Source: Ichthyophis bannanicus
Lineage: Eukaryota; Chordata; Amphibia; Gymnophiona; Ichthyophiidae
DNA: 64,000 nucleotides
NCBI GenBank assembly: GCA_033557465.1
Contig: CM066040.1
Coordinates: forward strand, 331,222,297-331,286,296
Direction: 5' to 3'
Shown: piece after piece, positions 1 to 11,755 of the stretch
How the letters are laid out: each line of letters opens with the position of its first letter
How positions within the stretch are numbered: the stretch's first letter is position 1
Notes under the pieces: generated by a model
What the model saw: only the letters and a program-made list of their open reading frames with translations
Told to the model about the DNA's origin: nothing
The model's database searches: none
Translations under genes and position numbers: made by a program

Positions 1-390
1 TGCTAACTGCAGACGGTCTGCTAGCTAATACATAGTGCATGTTCCTGGAGAAACTGCACACCCAGAAGTGGTTTGTCAGTGATTGTCCCCAACCAGGGAA
101 ACTCCCAGAAATCACTTAAGGAAAACACTGTATGGCACTATGTGGGGACCTAGCCATGCCATAGTCACTACTCAGTCAGGGTGCGAGTAACCCCCCCCCC
201 CCCCCCAGCATGACATGCTGTGGTCACCGTGTCCCTGCAGGTGGTGGTTGGCCAATACAATGTCCCAGCCATTGCCATATGCCCTGTGCAGATGCATCCT
301 GCCCAGGCTGCCCTGTCCGGCCCATACCCACAGTACCTTGCTCCTCATTATGCACATAGACAGGCTAACACTGGAAACAGTGCAAGCATC
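1..390. other. Unannotated sequence with a C-tract
   Basis: No gene or recognised repeat is seen. A run of 16 C lies at 191-206. Short open frames here have no recognisable domain. Confidence 0.6.
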
Positions 391-1344
391 ATAAGAACAT
401 AAGAACATAACATAAGATATGCCATACTGGGTCAGACCAAGGTCCATCAAGCCCAGTATTCTGTTTCCAACAGTGGCCAATCTAGGTCATACGTACCTAG
501 CAGTTTCCCCAAGGGACACAGGTTCCACAATGCTTGTATTGGTACAAGCATTGATATCCTGGGTCCCTTCTTAATAATGGTTTATGGACCTTTCCTCCAG
601 GAACTTATCCAAACCTTTTTTAAACCCAGCTACACTAACAGCCTTTACTACATCCTCCGGTAACAAATTCCAGAGTTTGATTACACATTGAGTGAAAAAA
701 TATTTTCTTTTATTAGTCTTAAATAGTTTACCCTGTAGCTTCATTGCATGTCCCCTAGTCTTTCTATATTCTGATAATGTAAACAATCGATCTACGTTTA
801 CCCGTTCCACTCCGTTCATTAATTTATAGACTTCTATCATATCTCCCCTCAGCCGTCTCTTTTCCAGGTTAAAGAGCCCCAACCTTTTTAGCCTTTCTTC
901 ATAGGAGTAGCCTTCCATCCCCTTTACCATTTTGGTGGCTCTTCTCTGAACCTTTTCTAAAATCGCTATATCCTTTTTAAGATACGGCGACCAGAATTGC
1001 ACACAATATTCAAGGTGTGGTCTCACCATGGAACGATATAGAGGCATTATAATATCTTTGGTTTTATTTTCCATTCCTTTCCTTATCATACCTAGCATTC
1101 TATTTGCTCTCTTGGCCGCCGCTGCACACTGGGCCGAGGGTTTTAACATGGTATCCACAATGACGCCTAAATCTTTTTCCTGGGTGGTGGTTCCTAATGT
1201 GGAACCTTGCATCGTGTAACCATAGTTTGGGTTGTTCTTCCCTAGGTGCATAACCTTGCACTTCTCCACATTAAATTTCATCTGCCATTTTGATGCCCAG
1301 TCTTCCAATTTATCAAGATCCTCTTGCAATTTTCCACAATCCTG
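391..1344 (-). mobile_element. CR1-A LINE, 3' end, 5'-truncated
   Basis: This is the 3' third of a CR1-type non-LTR retrotransposon. Read on the minus strand it ends in the short 3' repeat built on TGTTCTTATG, preceded by a conserved 3' UTR (tail near 391-560). The same tail occurs at 11509, 12587, 35503 and 41573. The upstream end stops abruptly near 1344, inside the reverse transcriptase region, which is the usual 5' truncation of LINE insertions. It belongs to the same family as the copies at 30.9-35.5 kb and 38.3-41.6 kb. Confidence 0.9.
571..1329 (-). pseudogene. CR1 ORF2 fragment, C-terminal part of reverse transcriptase
   Basis: An open frame of 252 codons covers the region downstream of the RT active site: thumb and C-terminal segments with motifs such as [34 protein letters not shown] and [11 protein letters not shown]. 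These are typical of CR1-clade ORF2 proteins. The RT palm with its catalytic aspartates is missing because the element is truncated, so no active enzyme can be made. The frame is uninterrupted, which suggests a fairly recent insertion. Confidence 0.88.
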
Positions 1345-1795
1345 GGCTCCTCAAGGTGTGGCCAGCCACAAAACACTTGATAGACATACACACACTCCCA
1401 CACCTACTTCAGCATTGTGCAAATATAGAGGTGGTTGGCAGCCCTGGCTGCCACACCAGTCCTGGGCGCAGCGCAGGCATTGCATGGTACTCAGTACTTT
1501 TGGGATCACTCTCCAGGGTGGTAAACACTGTCAGAGACATAAACCGAGACACACTCCACAGATATTAAACAGGTTGCTCTGATGGATCTCTGTAAACACA
1601 TTGTGTCTCATTTTGGCCTTGTTATCTGACATTAAGCACAGCAACCGCTTGATATATGTGGAACGTGCTTCAAGATTTATGACGGCATTGCTAAGGTATG
1701 TGGGTTCTAGTATTGGTAGATGCTGCTCCACACAGGGCCCAACAGCCTGACCCTCCATGAGGCTTTGGATAGTGGAGCTGGCCAATGCTCTGGGG
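1345..1795. other. No gene seen
   Basis: No domain-bearing frame or recognised repeat is visible between the CR1 fragment and the MITE. Confidence 0.5.
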
Positions 1796-1973
1796 CAGAG
1801 GTTCCCTACTCCGGTCCTGGTGGGCCCAACATGATTCGGGTTTTCATGCTGTCTCTAATGTATATGCAGGGGATGGGGGCGGTACATACAAATGCATCTC
1901 AAGCATATGTCTTATGGACAGCATTACACCTGAATGGTGTTTGACCCTCCGGGACTGCAGTTGGGAGCCTCTG
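1796..1973. mobile_element. Palindromic hAT-type MITE
   Basis: The element begins CAGAGGTTCCC and ends GGGAGCCTCTG. Its two halves are imperfect inverted copies along nearly the whole 178 bp. It is flanked by near-matching 8-bp sequences, ctctgggg (1788-1795) and ctctaggg (1974-1981). An 8-bp TSD with CAG-starting termini fits the hAT superfamily. It has no coding capacity and would depend on a transposase elsewhere. Confidence 0.75.
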
Positions 1974-1981
1974 CTCTAGGG

Positions 1982-3010
1982 ACTGCACATGTCTATGTGC
2001 TCTGTAGGGTCGACTATATGCATTTATGGCGTGTTTATTTTATCTGCAGAAAAAGTTCCTTCTTTATTACCATGATTTAGTACTGGGTAATATATGGGAC
2101 ATGGTCTGCAGGAGCCACAGCTGGGACTTGAACCTGTGACCTTCTGCCCCTGGATGCACTGGCTGGGTGTACTGCACCAAACTGTTCCATGGAGGCAGGT
2201 CATTCCCTGGGTATACCATTACTGTTTGTCAGACAGTCAGATGTTTTTTGCAGTGCACGGCACCCACCTAGACAAGGCTTGGCCTTGGTTTGCTGTGGGC
2301 GGATGCCACTGCCCCCCAACACCGACACCCCTCTGCCACCATGCTGACGTGCCCTTATGCTGGTGGTGCTGGTGTTGCACAGTCCCAGGCCATCCAGTGT
2401 GCCGGTAGGCGGCTGCCTATGGTGTGTAATCTGGGGTAGGGGTACCTGCATGGACATCCATGCTTCCCCCCGGAACCGCCTGCCAATGTTCTGTTCCATT
2501 TGGGGTATTTGCTAGGTACTGTCCCCTGGGACACTGTGGGACACAGACACTCGTGGGCATGTTTGACCTTGATCAGTTGCTGATATTGCGTTCCTGTTTC
2601 TCTATGTGTTACCTGGGCATCTGCCTAGCCTGCCCTATGCCCCAGTTTCCCCAGCTGCCCCACTGCATGTCACGCCTGCAGTCCCCTGTACCCCATGTGC
2701 AGCCACATCATAGTGCCCTTTCGTGCTTGGGCACTATCTGGTGGTGCAGCACATGTATCACTACTATCACTGTTCTTGGTCTCCCTGCCTTTGCTGCACA
2801 TTGCTGACCTAAATGGTTTCTCTCTTCTTCACTTTTGCCTCTAACGCCAGGTTTTCACTCGCGCTATTTTTTGGACCTTCATTTCACGGTGATAGTGTGC
2901 CTGGGCCCTCTCCCCGCCCACTCTCCGCCCATTGACCCCTTCTCTCCGCCCCTGGGGAGCCTTACTCCACCCTCTGGGGAGCCTTACTTCACCCTCAGTG
3001 CACCTTACTG
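1982..3010. other. No gene seen
   Basis: Moderately GC-rich unique-looking sequence. Open frames overlap on both strands and show no domain, so I treat them as chance. Confidence 0.5.
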
Positions 3011-3021
3011 CCGCAGCAGAC

Positions 3022-3092
3022 GTTATCGCGTGATACGCGACGTTATCGCACGGTAATTTATCACGCGATAACGTCACGTATCGCGTGATAAC
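3022..3092. repeat. CpG-rich imperfect palindrome
   Basis: Two 28-base arms (3022-3049 and 3065-3092) are inverted copies with 25 of 28 positions matching, around a 15-base spacer. The arms consist of repeated ataacg/cgcgata words. All three mismatches are transitions, which suggests decay of an initially perfect palindrome by CpG mutation. It is probably the core of a fold-back DNA element whose outer ends I could not define. Confidence 0.65.
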
Positions 3093-3139
3093 CTCGCAGC
3101 TGCGACATTAGCACCGTTTAGTAAACACACCCCATAGTC

Positions 3140-4520
3140 TCCCATTTGAAAGTTTAAAGGTAGCACTGTGGATTTCCTTGCCATCCTTCTTCCATTTATT
3201 AAATCAAACATAATCATGCTATGATCACTATCGCCAAGTGGCCCCAACACCCTTATCTCTTACACCAGATCTTGTGTTCCACTAAGGTCTAGGTCCAAAG
3301 TGACTTCCCATCTTGTCGGTTCATGAACCAGCTGCTCCAAGAAGCAGTCATTTATTTCATCTAGAAACGTTATCTCCCTAGCATGTCCTGCCGTGACACG
3401 GACCCAGTCGATACCGGGGTAATTGAAATCACCCATTATTATTACTGTGTTGTAACTTTTGTTAGCTTCCCTGATTTTATTAGCATTTCATCATCCATTT
3501 GTTCATTCTGGCCAGGCGGTCAATAATATACCCCCATTACAATCGTCTTCCCCTTTTTACATGGAATTTCAATCCATAGAGATTCTATGGTGTATTTTGT
3601 TTCCTGCAAAACTTTAATTCTGTGTGACTCAATGCCCTCTCTAACAGAGTGCAACCCCTCCACCAATTTGATCTACTCTATCATTGTGATATAATTTGTA
3701 CACAGGTATCACAGTGTCCCACTGGTTATCCTCCTTCCACCAGGTCTCTGAGATACCAATCATATCTAGCCTCTCATGAGAAAACTCCTCAGTGCAAGAG
3801 GGTTTTACATCACCTACAGGAGAGATCCTAGCTACAGGATCACTTCCAGCCACACCAGGGTGATGCTGTCCTCTCTCCTCCATGGCAACAGGGAAACATC
3901 CACACTGGAGGTGGGACTTCAGTACTACATTCCTTTAGGTCTCATCTATATACATCTCTGTCTTCCTTATGTCCTTCAAGTCTGCTACTCTAGATTCCAG
4001 AGATTGGACTTGTTCCCTGAGAGCAAAGAGCTCCTTGTGCCTAGTGCACACGTAAGACCCTTTACCAACTGGGAGAAAATCACACATGTGACACTCAATG
4101 CAAAAGACTGGAAAGCCCCCATCTTGCTGCTGGACTGCTGTCTACATCTTAGTTTTAAGGTTTTGTTTAAGTATTTAAGTGGTTCACTTAGGTATGCTGG
4201 GATACTTATACTAATACTATACCTAATATGTTTAATGGACTTTGTTCACCTCAAGATTAATTAATCTCAGGTCCTTAATTAATGTATTCCTGATGAGGAT
4301 AAGCAACCAGACCTGAAAGTGAATATGGGCACCTCCTTCCCTTTAATAGGTTTAAGAGCCTATAAAGCTAAGATTATCCCTGGGGCGGGTGGGAGGGAAA
4401 GAATAAATAAAAGCTGGCTTGCTACTGTAGACAGTGCCCTGACCTGTCTTTCTAAGGTAAAGTCTTACCAATTTCCTGGGTGATTCACACAGCCCTTGGT
4501 TTGATAGAGGGAGCCTTTCA
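3140..4520 (-). mobile_element. CR1-A LINE, 5' part with internal deletion
   Basis: Reverse-strand sequence matches the 5' UTR, start of ORF1 and endonuclease part of the CR1-A copy at 30.9-33.3 kb. It stops just after the endonuclease region near 3140. Most of ORF1 and the first part of ORF2 are missing, joined near 3780. Many frame breaks show decay. The 5' boundary near 4520 is approximate: similarity to the other copy fades there. Confidence 0.8.
3641..3883 (-). pseudogene. Fused CR1 ORF1 start and endonuclease fragment
   Basis: An 80-codon frame begins with the ORF1-like start (MEERGQHHPGVAGSDP, matching the start at 31577) and runs directly into an endonuclease segment with the CR1 motif MIGISETWWKEDNQWD. 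In the longer copy these are separated by about 0.8 kb. The fusion comes from an internal deletion and is not expected to be functional. Confidence 0.75.
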
Positions 4521-4837
4521 GATTGCCCCTTTGATCTGTCACTTGCCTTTAACACCTATTTAAGACAACTTCACAGATCGTTTGCCTCCTAACTGGAAGG
4601 CCTCTTTGTAAAGGTCACTAGAAACAATTTCCAACTTCATTGAGTCCTTTTTCTCTGCATTCACCACTCTTCAGAAGTGCTTCTCTAAATCCTGAGAGAG
4701 ACTTTTAGACCAACTAAACCATCCTTATTTTCAGGTATGGGTTTCCCTGAACCCTGAAGGAGTACACTCTGGCAAATTGCTCCACCCTTTAGCTTAAGAA
4801 CACCCTAAGATTTTACACATTCCAAAGACAAGCCATT

Positions 4838-4920
4838 TACTACTACTACTACAACTTATCTTTTCAACAGTGCTGACTAGGCACTATGCAGTGCCGTACA
4901 TATATGTATAAGGAACATTC
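4838..4920 (-). repeat. L2-like LINE 3' tail
   Basis: It starts with a (ACT)n run and continues into a degenerate form of the tail also seen at 6000-6090, 8745, 28620 and 30670 (a TATAGCGCTACAA-type motif followed by an AGCGCTG-type motif). Only the tail is present. Confidence 0.5.
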
Positions 4921-4925
4921 CCTGC

Positions 4926-6092
4926 TTGCCTCATCACACTTTTAGTGTATGTTCTGGTGGAGCATCCTCTACTGCCACCCTGCTTTCAGTTGATGTACCT
5001 CAGGGCTCTGTCTTGGGACCTCTCCTCTTCTCTCTTTACACTAAGTCCCTTGGTGCACTCATCTCCTCCCATGGTTTTCAGTACCATACCTATACTGATA
5101 ACTCTCATATCAACCTCTCTGTGCCTGAAATCTCTCCAGGAATCCAGGCCTGGATCTCTGCCAGCTTATCGAACATTGCTGCCTAGATGTCTCACTGCCA
5201 TCTGAAATTGAACATGGCTAAAACCAAACTTCTTATTTTTCACCCTAAATCCACCCCCTCTTTCTCCCTCCTCTATTCTATGCTCCTCCCCGTTTCCTTG
5301 GCTCACAACCTTGGTTCCATCTTTGACTCTACTCGCTTTCTCTGCACACATCCAAGAGATAACTAAAACCTGTCACTTCTTTCTCTATACCATCAGCAAA
5401 ATCTGCCCCTTACTTTCTGAATAATTCACTAAGACCTTTATCCACTCTCTAGTCACCTACCACCTTGACTATTACAGCCTGCTCCTCACTGGTCTCCCTC
5501 TGAATCATCTCTTTCCCCTTCAATCTGTTCAGAACTCAGATGCACAGCTTATCTTCCACCAATGTTGTTATGCTTATGTAACCCCTCTCCTCAAGTCCCT
5601 TCACTGGCTCCCTAGCCATTTCCACATCCAGTTCAAACTTCTCCTACTGACCTATAAGTGTATTCATTCTGTTGCTCCTCACTATCTTTCCTCTCTTATC
5701 TCACTCTACACCCCTCCTCGGGAATATTGCTCCTCTGACAGATCCCTTTTATCTGTGCTCTTCTCTGTTACTTCCAACTCCAGACTTTGTTCATTCCACT
5801 TTGCTGCTCCATATGCCTGGAACAAACTACCTGAGTCAGTACGTCAGGCTCCTTCTCCAGCCATATTCAAATCCAGGCTAAAAACGCACCTCTTTGAGGC
5901 TGCTTTTGGACCCTGATGCTCCTCATTCTCTTGTTCACTACTTATGTGTATCTTGCCATACCCTAGTGCCCAGTTTTGTGATGTTGTTCACCTTGATTAG
6001 ATTGTAAGATCTGATGAGCAGGGACCGTCTCCTACATCTATATGTACAGTGCTGCCTACATCTTGTAGCACTATACAAATGAGAAGTAATAG
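4926..6092 (+). mobile_element. L2-like LINE, 5'-truncated and decayed
   Basis: Translation gives RT motif pieces: [15 protein letters not shown] and a degenerate active-site box ([10 protein letters not shown] in place of the usual YADDT form) at about 4960-5130. It continues with a C-terminal segment (LKSLHWLP-type, near 5600), then a 3' UTR with the conserved ttagattgtaagatctgatgag motif and the AGTGCTGCCTACA tail ending near 6090. Frames are broken by several indels. This layout is characteristic of L2-clade LINEs. The start near 4926 is a 5' truncation. Confidence 0.75.
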
Positions 6093-6402
6093 TAGATGGA
6101 GCTTACAGTCTATTCAAGACAGATAAAAAGAACAAATGGGGATTAAGGAATATTATAGTGAATGATTAGATACACACATGGGCATTAAACAGGAGAATAG
6201 GGGGTTAGAATTAAAAAACAACCTCAAAAAGGTGAGTTTTTAGCTTGGATTTGAATAGAACCAGAGACAGAGCCTGATGTACTTCCTCAGGAAATGTCTT
6301 TCAGGTGCAGGAAGGTAGAAGGAATAGGCAGCAGAGCTAGTGCAAGGGCACTGGGCACCCTGGATGAACCTTCAGCCTTATGCCTCCTTCTCCCTGAGAT
6401 TT
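6093..6402 (-). mobile_element. L2-like LINE fragment, first part of an interrupted copy
   Basis: Reverse-strand L2-like 3' sequence (gagcttacagtctattcaag followed by agacagataaa) resembles 28700-28780. It is cut by the RTE insertion at 6411 and appears to resume near 7390. Confidence 0.55.
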
Positions 6403-7168
6403 TGATAATTTGTTGTTGTTGTTAAGTGCCGTCAAGTCAGCGTCAACTCATGATGACCCTCTGGATAGTTGTCCTAAACTCAGACAGCTCATTATTGACA
6501 GAGTAGCATCCGTAGCTGCTGTTATTGTATCGATCCATCTCATTGCTAGTCTAACTCTTTTGAGTTGACCTTCAACCTTGCCAAGCATGATGTCTTTCTC
6601 TAATGATCTCTCTCTTTGCATGACGTGTCCAAAATATGAAAGCTGAAGTCTTGTCATCTGAGCTTCTAAAGTAATCTTTGGTTTGATCTCCTCTAGTACT
6701 AACTGTTTTGTTCTTTGGGCAGTCCATGGTATACACAGTATTCTTCACTAGCAACATAATTCAAAAGCATCGATTTTCTTCCTGTCTATCTTTTACACTG
6801 TCCAACTTTTGCATCCATAAGATGTTACTGAAAATACCATGGCTTAGACAAGTTGAATCTTTGTATGGACAGAGACATCTCTGCCCTTGAGAATCTTGTC
6901 TAGGTCTTTCATAACCATTCCGCCAAGAGCAATGCGTCATCAGATTTCTTGATTGATTGCCGTTGTCACAGGAATATGATCCTCCGCTGCCAACACCGTC
7001 CCATTCTGCTGCTGCCCAGATAGGTGGTTTGTCTTAGTCTGGCACTCAGCTGTGACCTGTCCATCTTGGACGACCTGCCAGTAGTTACACTACCGATGGT
7101 TTAGCTCTTAGCATCACTGATGCACACAAGCCCTCACAGCATGACAAGCTGCAAACCAAGTGATAATT
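6403..7168 (-). mobile_element. Internally deleted RTE LINE with 8-bp TSD
   Basis: The element itself is 6411-7160 and is flanked by a perfect 8-bp direct repeat tgataatt (6403-6410 and 7161-7168). On the minus strand it begins CTTGGTTTGCAGC, exactly where the full-length copy at 21410 begins. It follows that copy's 5' UTR for about 200 bases and then jumps, near 6955-6961, to the last about 560 bases of the LINE, ending in the GGCACTTAACAAC tail. About 2.6 kb of endonuclease and RT is missing. The remaining coding part (6448-6657 and nearby) is a broken C-terminal ORF2 fragment. Confidence 0.88.
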
Positions 7169-7760
7169 AAACTTAACAATCATGATCCATTCCAGCACCA
7201 CTCTTTCCATGACAAATCCTGTTAAAAATGCATAATTGGAGATCATACTTTTTAATATAAAGCTTTTTTTTGTATGTATGCGTGTGCCCACTTTCCCTGC
7301 AGGTAAAAGATTCTGCTGAGGGCTCTATGAGTTTGTGGGTCTGTCAGGATCTAGTGTTTTGCTTTGAGTGCTGCCAGTCTTTGCCACCTCCAGAAGCTGC
7401 CGCCCTAGACAACTGCCTGGTCTCGTCTAATACTTGGGCAGGCCCTGGTTGGCAGTGGAGGAGAAGGGCACAGAGAAGTGTTATTTACCTGATTAGTGGA
7501 GGTCTTGGGGAGAGATAAGGACAGAGAAGTAACGAGTACCAGCAGAATGAATGCATTTGTAGATCCATAAGAGAAATTTGAACTCTACAGTATGTGGAAA
7601 CAGATGGGGAGCCAACAAAGTGACTTGAGAATAAGGCTTGAAGATTAGTTGTGCAACTGAATTTTGAATAGATTAAAGGGAAGAGAGTTGGTTCAGTGGG
7701 AGACCAGCATGGAGCAGATTGAAGCTTGTAAGCAGGGAGGTGATGAGAGTGAAATACCTC
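7169..7760 (-). mobile_element. L2-like LINE fragment, second part of the interrupted copy
   Basis: From about 7540 the sequence resembles reverse-strand L2-like ORF2 C-terminal DNA (gggagccaac, attttgaatagatt and ggtgatgagagtg words typical of this repeat). Bases 7169-7540 are not confidently assigned. The boundary is approximate. Confidence 0.4.
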
Positions 7761-7764
7761 TGGG

Positions 7765-8277
7765 ACTTCACTCAGAGTTAAACTTCAATAGGAGCTTCCC
7801 TGGCCTGTGACTCCCACCTTGGAAAGTCCCTCTGCAGACTTTGCTCCACTTCTTGTGCTGGAGCAGAAAGGAGATAAGATCCAAAACCCTTGTTCTCGTA
7901 TTTAGCTATCCAGCCTCCACATAGCCTGGAGCTGCTTCCTTGAGCACCCAGCCTGATTCCAGAAAGTTGAAAAAGGCAAAAGACCATCTCGTTCCCGAAA
8001 TACCCAGATTTATAGAGACAGTGATCTCATCACTCTACAGTATGGCCACCTCCCTATGGGGACAGCCAATTGTGCTATAAACTCTGCTCATATTACATCG
8101 CTCTTGGTTACAGAGGTGTTGCCCCTACTAGGCAATTTCACCTTCCTGTCTGAAATCTTTCATACAAGCAGGGATCTGCCAAGCTAGCAATGTGCCGTGT
8201 GCTGTTGATGCATCTGGTGCCCTCTCACCCATCCAGCTGAGTGCAGGAACTCACTTTTGCCAGGCTTTCGAGAAGCC
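7765..8277. other. No gene seen
   Basis: No recognised coding domain or repeat. Confidence 0.5.
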
Positions 8278-8560
8278 CAGTGATTTATTTATTTAGACAG
8301 TTTTGTATACCGCCTTATCCTTCAATCAAAGCAGTCACAACACAATTGGGGGATACATTTAACACATGGGGATATGAGACACATATACTAATACTTACAG
8401 GGAACATGGGCAATGGAGGGTTAAGTGGCTTGCCCAAGACCACAAGGAGCATCTGTGGGACTAGAAACCCCAGTCCTTCTGGCCCAAGGTTGCTGTCCGC
8501 TAGTGGGATTTGAACCCCCGACCTTCCGGCCTGACATCAGCGCACCTTCTTTACTTGCGT
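8278..8560 (-). repeat. Old CORE-SINE/L2-type repeat
   Basis: On the minus strand it contains cttgggcaagccacttaac, the conserved CORE-type word, and on the plus strand a gggatttgaaccc word. Its left edge carries an L2-like tail (tttatttatttagacag, then a taccgcctt motif). It is likely a composite of two ancient fragments. Overlapping open frames across 8421-8610 on both strands are by-products. Confidence 0.45.
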
Positions 8561-8744
8561 CCTGTGCAGCCGCACAACTTGCACAGCCCTTGGTATGGCC
8601 CTGCATATGAGTGACTGCAAAATGGGATTCGTTATAGCTTCAGTTTCTGTTTCATTTTGAGGCAAGTTGAGATTGGCTGGTTGGAAACCTGCTTTCAAGG
8701 GACTGGAAAGCCCCCATCTTGCTGCCGGGCTTCCACAACCACTA

Positions 8745-8815
8745 CTACTACCACTACTGATCATTTGTATAGCGCTACAAGGCGTACACAGCGCTGCACT
8801 CTTTCCTCATACACT
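8745..8815 (-). repeat. L2-like LINE 3' tail
   Basis: A (ACTACT)n start is followed by catttgtatagcgctacaag and cacagcgctgcac, the reverse complement of the L2-like tail described at 6000-6090. Confidence 0.6.
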
Positions 8816-9589
8816 TGAACAGCAAACAAAACAAATAACAATAATATACAACAGAGGCAGCACAGAGGCATGTCCTAAAGAGTTCCTTTGCTGGCATGAA
8901 GACAGTCTTTGGGCCCCACGACTCTCAGTGTACCAGCCTTCCTCCTTTGATCTCATTGCGCTCGGTGAAATTCCTCAGCAGGCTGAAGCTGTACACCTGG
9001 CATGTCTTCTTTTGCAGGATGAGCTGTTGAAAGCCATTAAACAACTTTCATCTGGAAAAACACTAATGAGGACAGTCCGCTGCCCGAAGCCTTTAAATTC
9101 AATGGTTAATGGCTAGCTCATCTAGGACTAAGCTTTCCCTTCACATATAGCAAGAGCAAGGAGCGCCATGAGATGTATAGGACACTCATTCTTTACATCT
9201 TCAAGCAAAAAGATGATTAAACATGTTGGGGTAAGTTCCTGAAGCTCTTTCCATATGTCAAGTATTTTATACACGCAGAAAATCTCTTATAAAATTGCAC
9301 AAGGATATATATATGTGCAAAATAGGCAGACCACTTAATTGCACTTACTTTTACAAAATCTAGACATATGCATTCCTGGGGGGGCATAATATGCGTGAAG
9401 GTGGGGTGGAATTGCAATACACAAGGAGGCGGTGTGCTAATTGTTCTAAAGAAATATATACGTTGACTCTCTCACTGTCCAGTGATAGATGGGGTGAAAT
9501 GCTTGTGCTTCCTTTCAAAACCAGCTCATTTGTTTAATTTACTGCTAGGGAGCTTGAGGAAGACCTATAGTGAATTTAGCTGAAGCTTT
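8816..9589. other. No gene seen
   Basis: AT-rich sequence without recognised domain or repeat. Confidence 0.45.
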
Positions 9590-11245
9590 GTGTGCTTTGA
9601 AAGTGAATATTGCAAAATATATAATTTCAGGTGACGTTAACGTGCATGTTGACACCAAGCCTCTGACATCATAGGTAGACAATATCTATTAGGTGATAAA
9701 GTCTCTAGGTCTAACTCACATAGTTCTTACACACTTTCAACCTGGTCTTTTTCCTGGAAACGGCATTAGTTGTAGGCAAATAGGGAGCTTCTCATCAGTA
9801 ATAATTCCATGGTCCAATCATAATTCGATTGGGTTCTCGTGGTGAGTCACAGGTGCTAAGTAAATGCTCTCAGACCAAACTGATGTATACAAAGCCTGAT
9901 TTGTAACGTTCTTCTCAAAAATGGCACACAATCGTCAGTGATCACCCAGTCAACAATGATGTTGGATTCCTGGTGGAGTTTTGTGAGAAGCTGATAGAAG
10001 ATAATGTGTCACAGTTTGACATCTTCCAGAAGTGTGGTAATAAAAATATCATGTTCCACCAGGGGTTACTGGTGAAACAACTCAAGCTAAACATCAGTTC
10101 AATAAGGAAGAACTCCAATAGCACACCTCACCCACCCCCTGTAGGAACCAGTAAATATTTGAGCTTTTTAGTGTGGAGGTTATAGAAGCCTTGTTCAGAA
10201 TATTAAAAAGGCCTTTTATTTGAAGCAGCTTTCTGAGCAGTGAACTGTTTGAGAGAGTTGATTCTCTTGGCTCAGAAATTGTTATCCTCCACCTCTTGGG
10301 ATTCATCTAATATGTCTGTTTCATGTAATGCAGTCACAAATTATTTATTGACTAAAATCCAGTCAAATATTTCTTCCAGTTGACATCACAGAATCTGTCT
10401 GAAGGTGTAATCAGCATAGGCGTGTCTTTTCACCTGACATATTATATTATATTATATTGTAGCTTGTCAATGACTTCATATGGTACCTATTTGCTTGATT
10501 TCTCTTCCATCTGGATTGCAAAATCTTTGAAGAATATTATGGATGAATTTTTTTTGTTATAAACTGTGAACACCTCCTTATCACAAGGTGCATTTCCTAG
10601 TTCTTTAAAACAGGCTCCTCGTGCGTCTAATTTAAAAAGAAAATCTCCTTTGGATATACTAGATCATACCCTTAAAGGCCCTGAAGTGTGTTCAAAATGA
10701 GTCTGCTTGCACAAGAATACGGTAGCATATCTCCCCTGCACTGGTGTCGCTTCATGGGTTACGGGTTGAGTCACGAGCTATTTTTAAAATCATTTGGTTG
10801 ATTTTCAAGGCATTACATCTTGGGTTCTTTGGGGATTAAGGTTGCATTGAAGGTAAAGCTGCCTGTTGGGTTACTCCAGTCAGAGGATCAGGGCTGCTCG
10901 CAAGTGTCTGCTTTGAATTTAGCAAAGGATGTGAAGACCCATTGACGTGTGCTGTTCTTTGCTGATCCTCAAATTTGGAGCACCTTGCCGACTAAACTTC
11001 AGATGATGCCTGATATGTTTGGTTTTAAGAGAAAGTTGAAGGCTGTTCTTTTTGAAAAAGCTGCAAGATAAGGTGGAAATCATATGTTGTCATTTATGAT
11101 CTGGTTTTATGTGTGAGTCATTCGAGTTGCTGTTAATTTTACTTGGTATTGTACTTATTTCTTGTACTCTTGTATGTCTTATATTATAATTTTTGTGTTT
11201 TAGAACCCACCAAGAGCATTGCATTAGCCGGACACAAATATACAT
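9590..11245 (+). mobile_element. Ancient L2-like LINE, heavily decayed
   Basis: Near 9625-9665 the translation contains SGDVNVHVDTK, a degraded form of the GDFNxHVD motif of the apurinic-type endonuclease. Near 10680-11070 it contains pieces resembling the C-terminal part of L2-like ORF2 (VQNESAC, then SLHGLRVESRAIFKIIWLIFKA, then IWSTLPTKLQ). No frame stays open for long. Order and spacing match a whole LINE with internal loss. The assignment rests on short motifs. Confidence 0.5.
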
Positions 11246-11508
11246 TAAACTTAAACTTTATTACTTTGAATTCTGACTCAGATACAATAGTATGTAGATA
11301 ACATCACGGCACTCAGAGTCCCTGTCAGACTTCTCTAGTATGTATTTTCAGGAGAAGTGCACTGTCTGATAGAAACTATCTGTGACAGCTTCCTCTTCCT
11401 CTCTTCGTACAAAGGTGGCAGTGGTACATACAAAAGAGCTGTACAGACTAGACTGTAAGTGAGAGCAGTGAACACACGATCAGTATTAGCAATACATTAC
11501 TACATAAC

Positions 11509-11755
11509 GTCAGAACATAAGAGATGCCATACTGGGTCAGACCAAGGTCCATCAAAGCCAGTATCCTGTTTCCAACAGTGGCCAATCCAGGTCACAAGTA
11601 CCTGGCAGATTCCAAAAAAGACACACAGGTTGCACAATGCTTATCACGAGGTAAGCAGTAGATTTCTCGGGTCCTCTTTAATAATGGTTTATGGACTTTT
11701 CCTCCAGGAATTTGTCCAAACCTTTTTTAAACCCAGCTACATTAACAAAAAGAAC
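11509..11755 (-). mobile_element. CR1-A LINE 3' end
   Basis: The reverse-strand copy of the CR1-A 3' UTR is aligned word for word with 391-650: the tail at 11509, catactgggtcagaccaagg, then ttatggacttttcctccagg. It is truncated near 11755. Confidence 0.85.

Noticed and set aside
8421..8610. Overlapping open frames on both strands
   Set aside because: They lie across an old SINE/L2-type repeat and have no recognisable motif.
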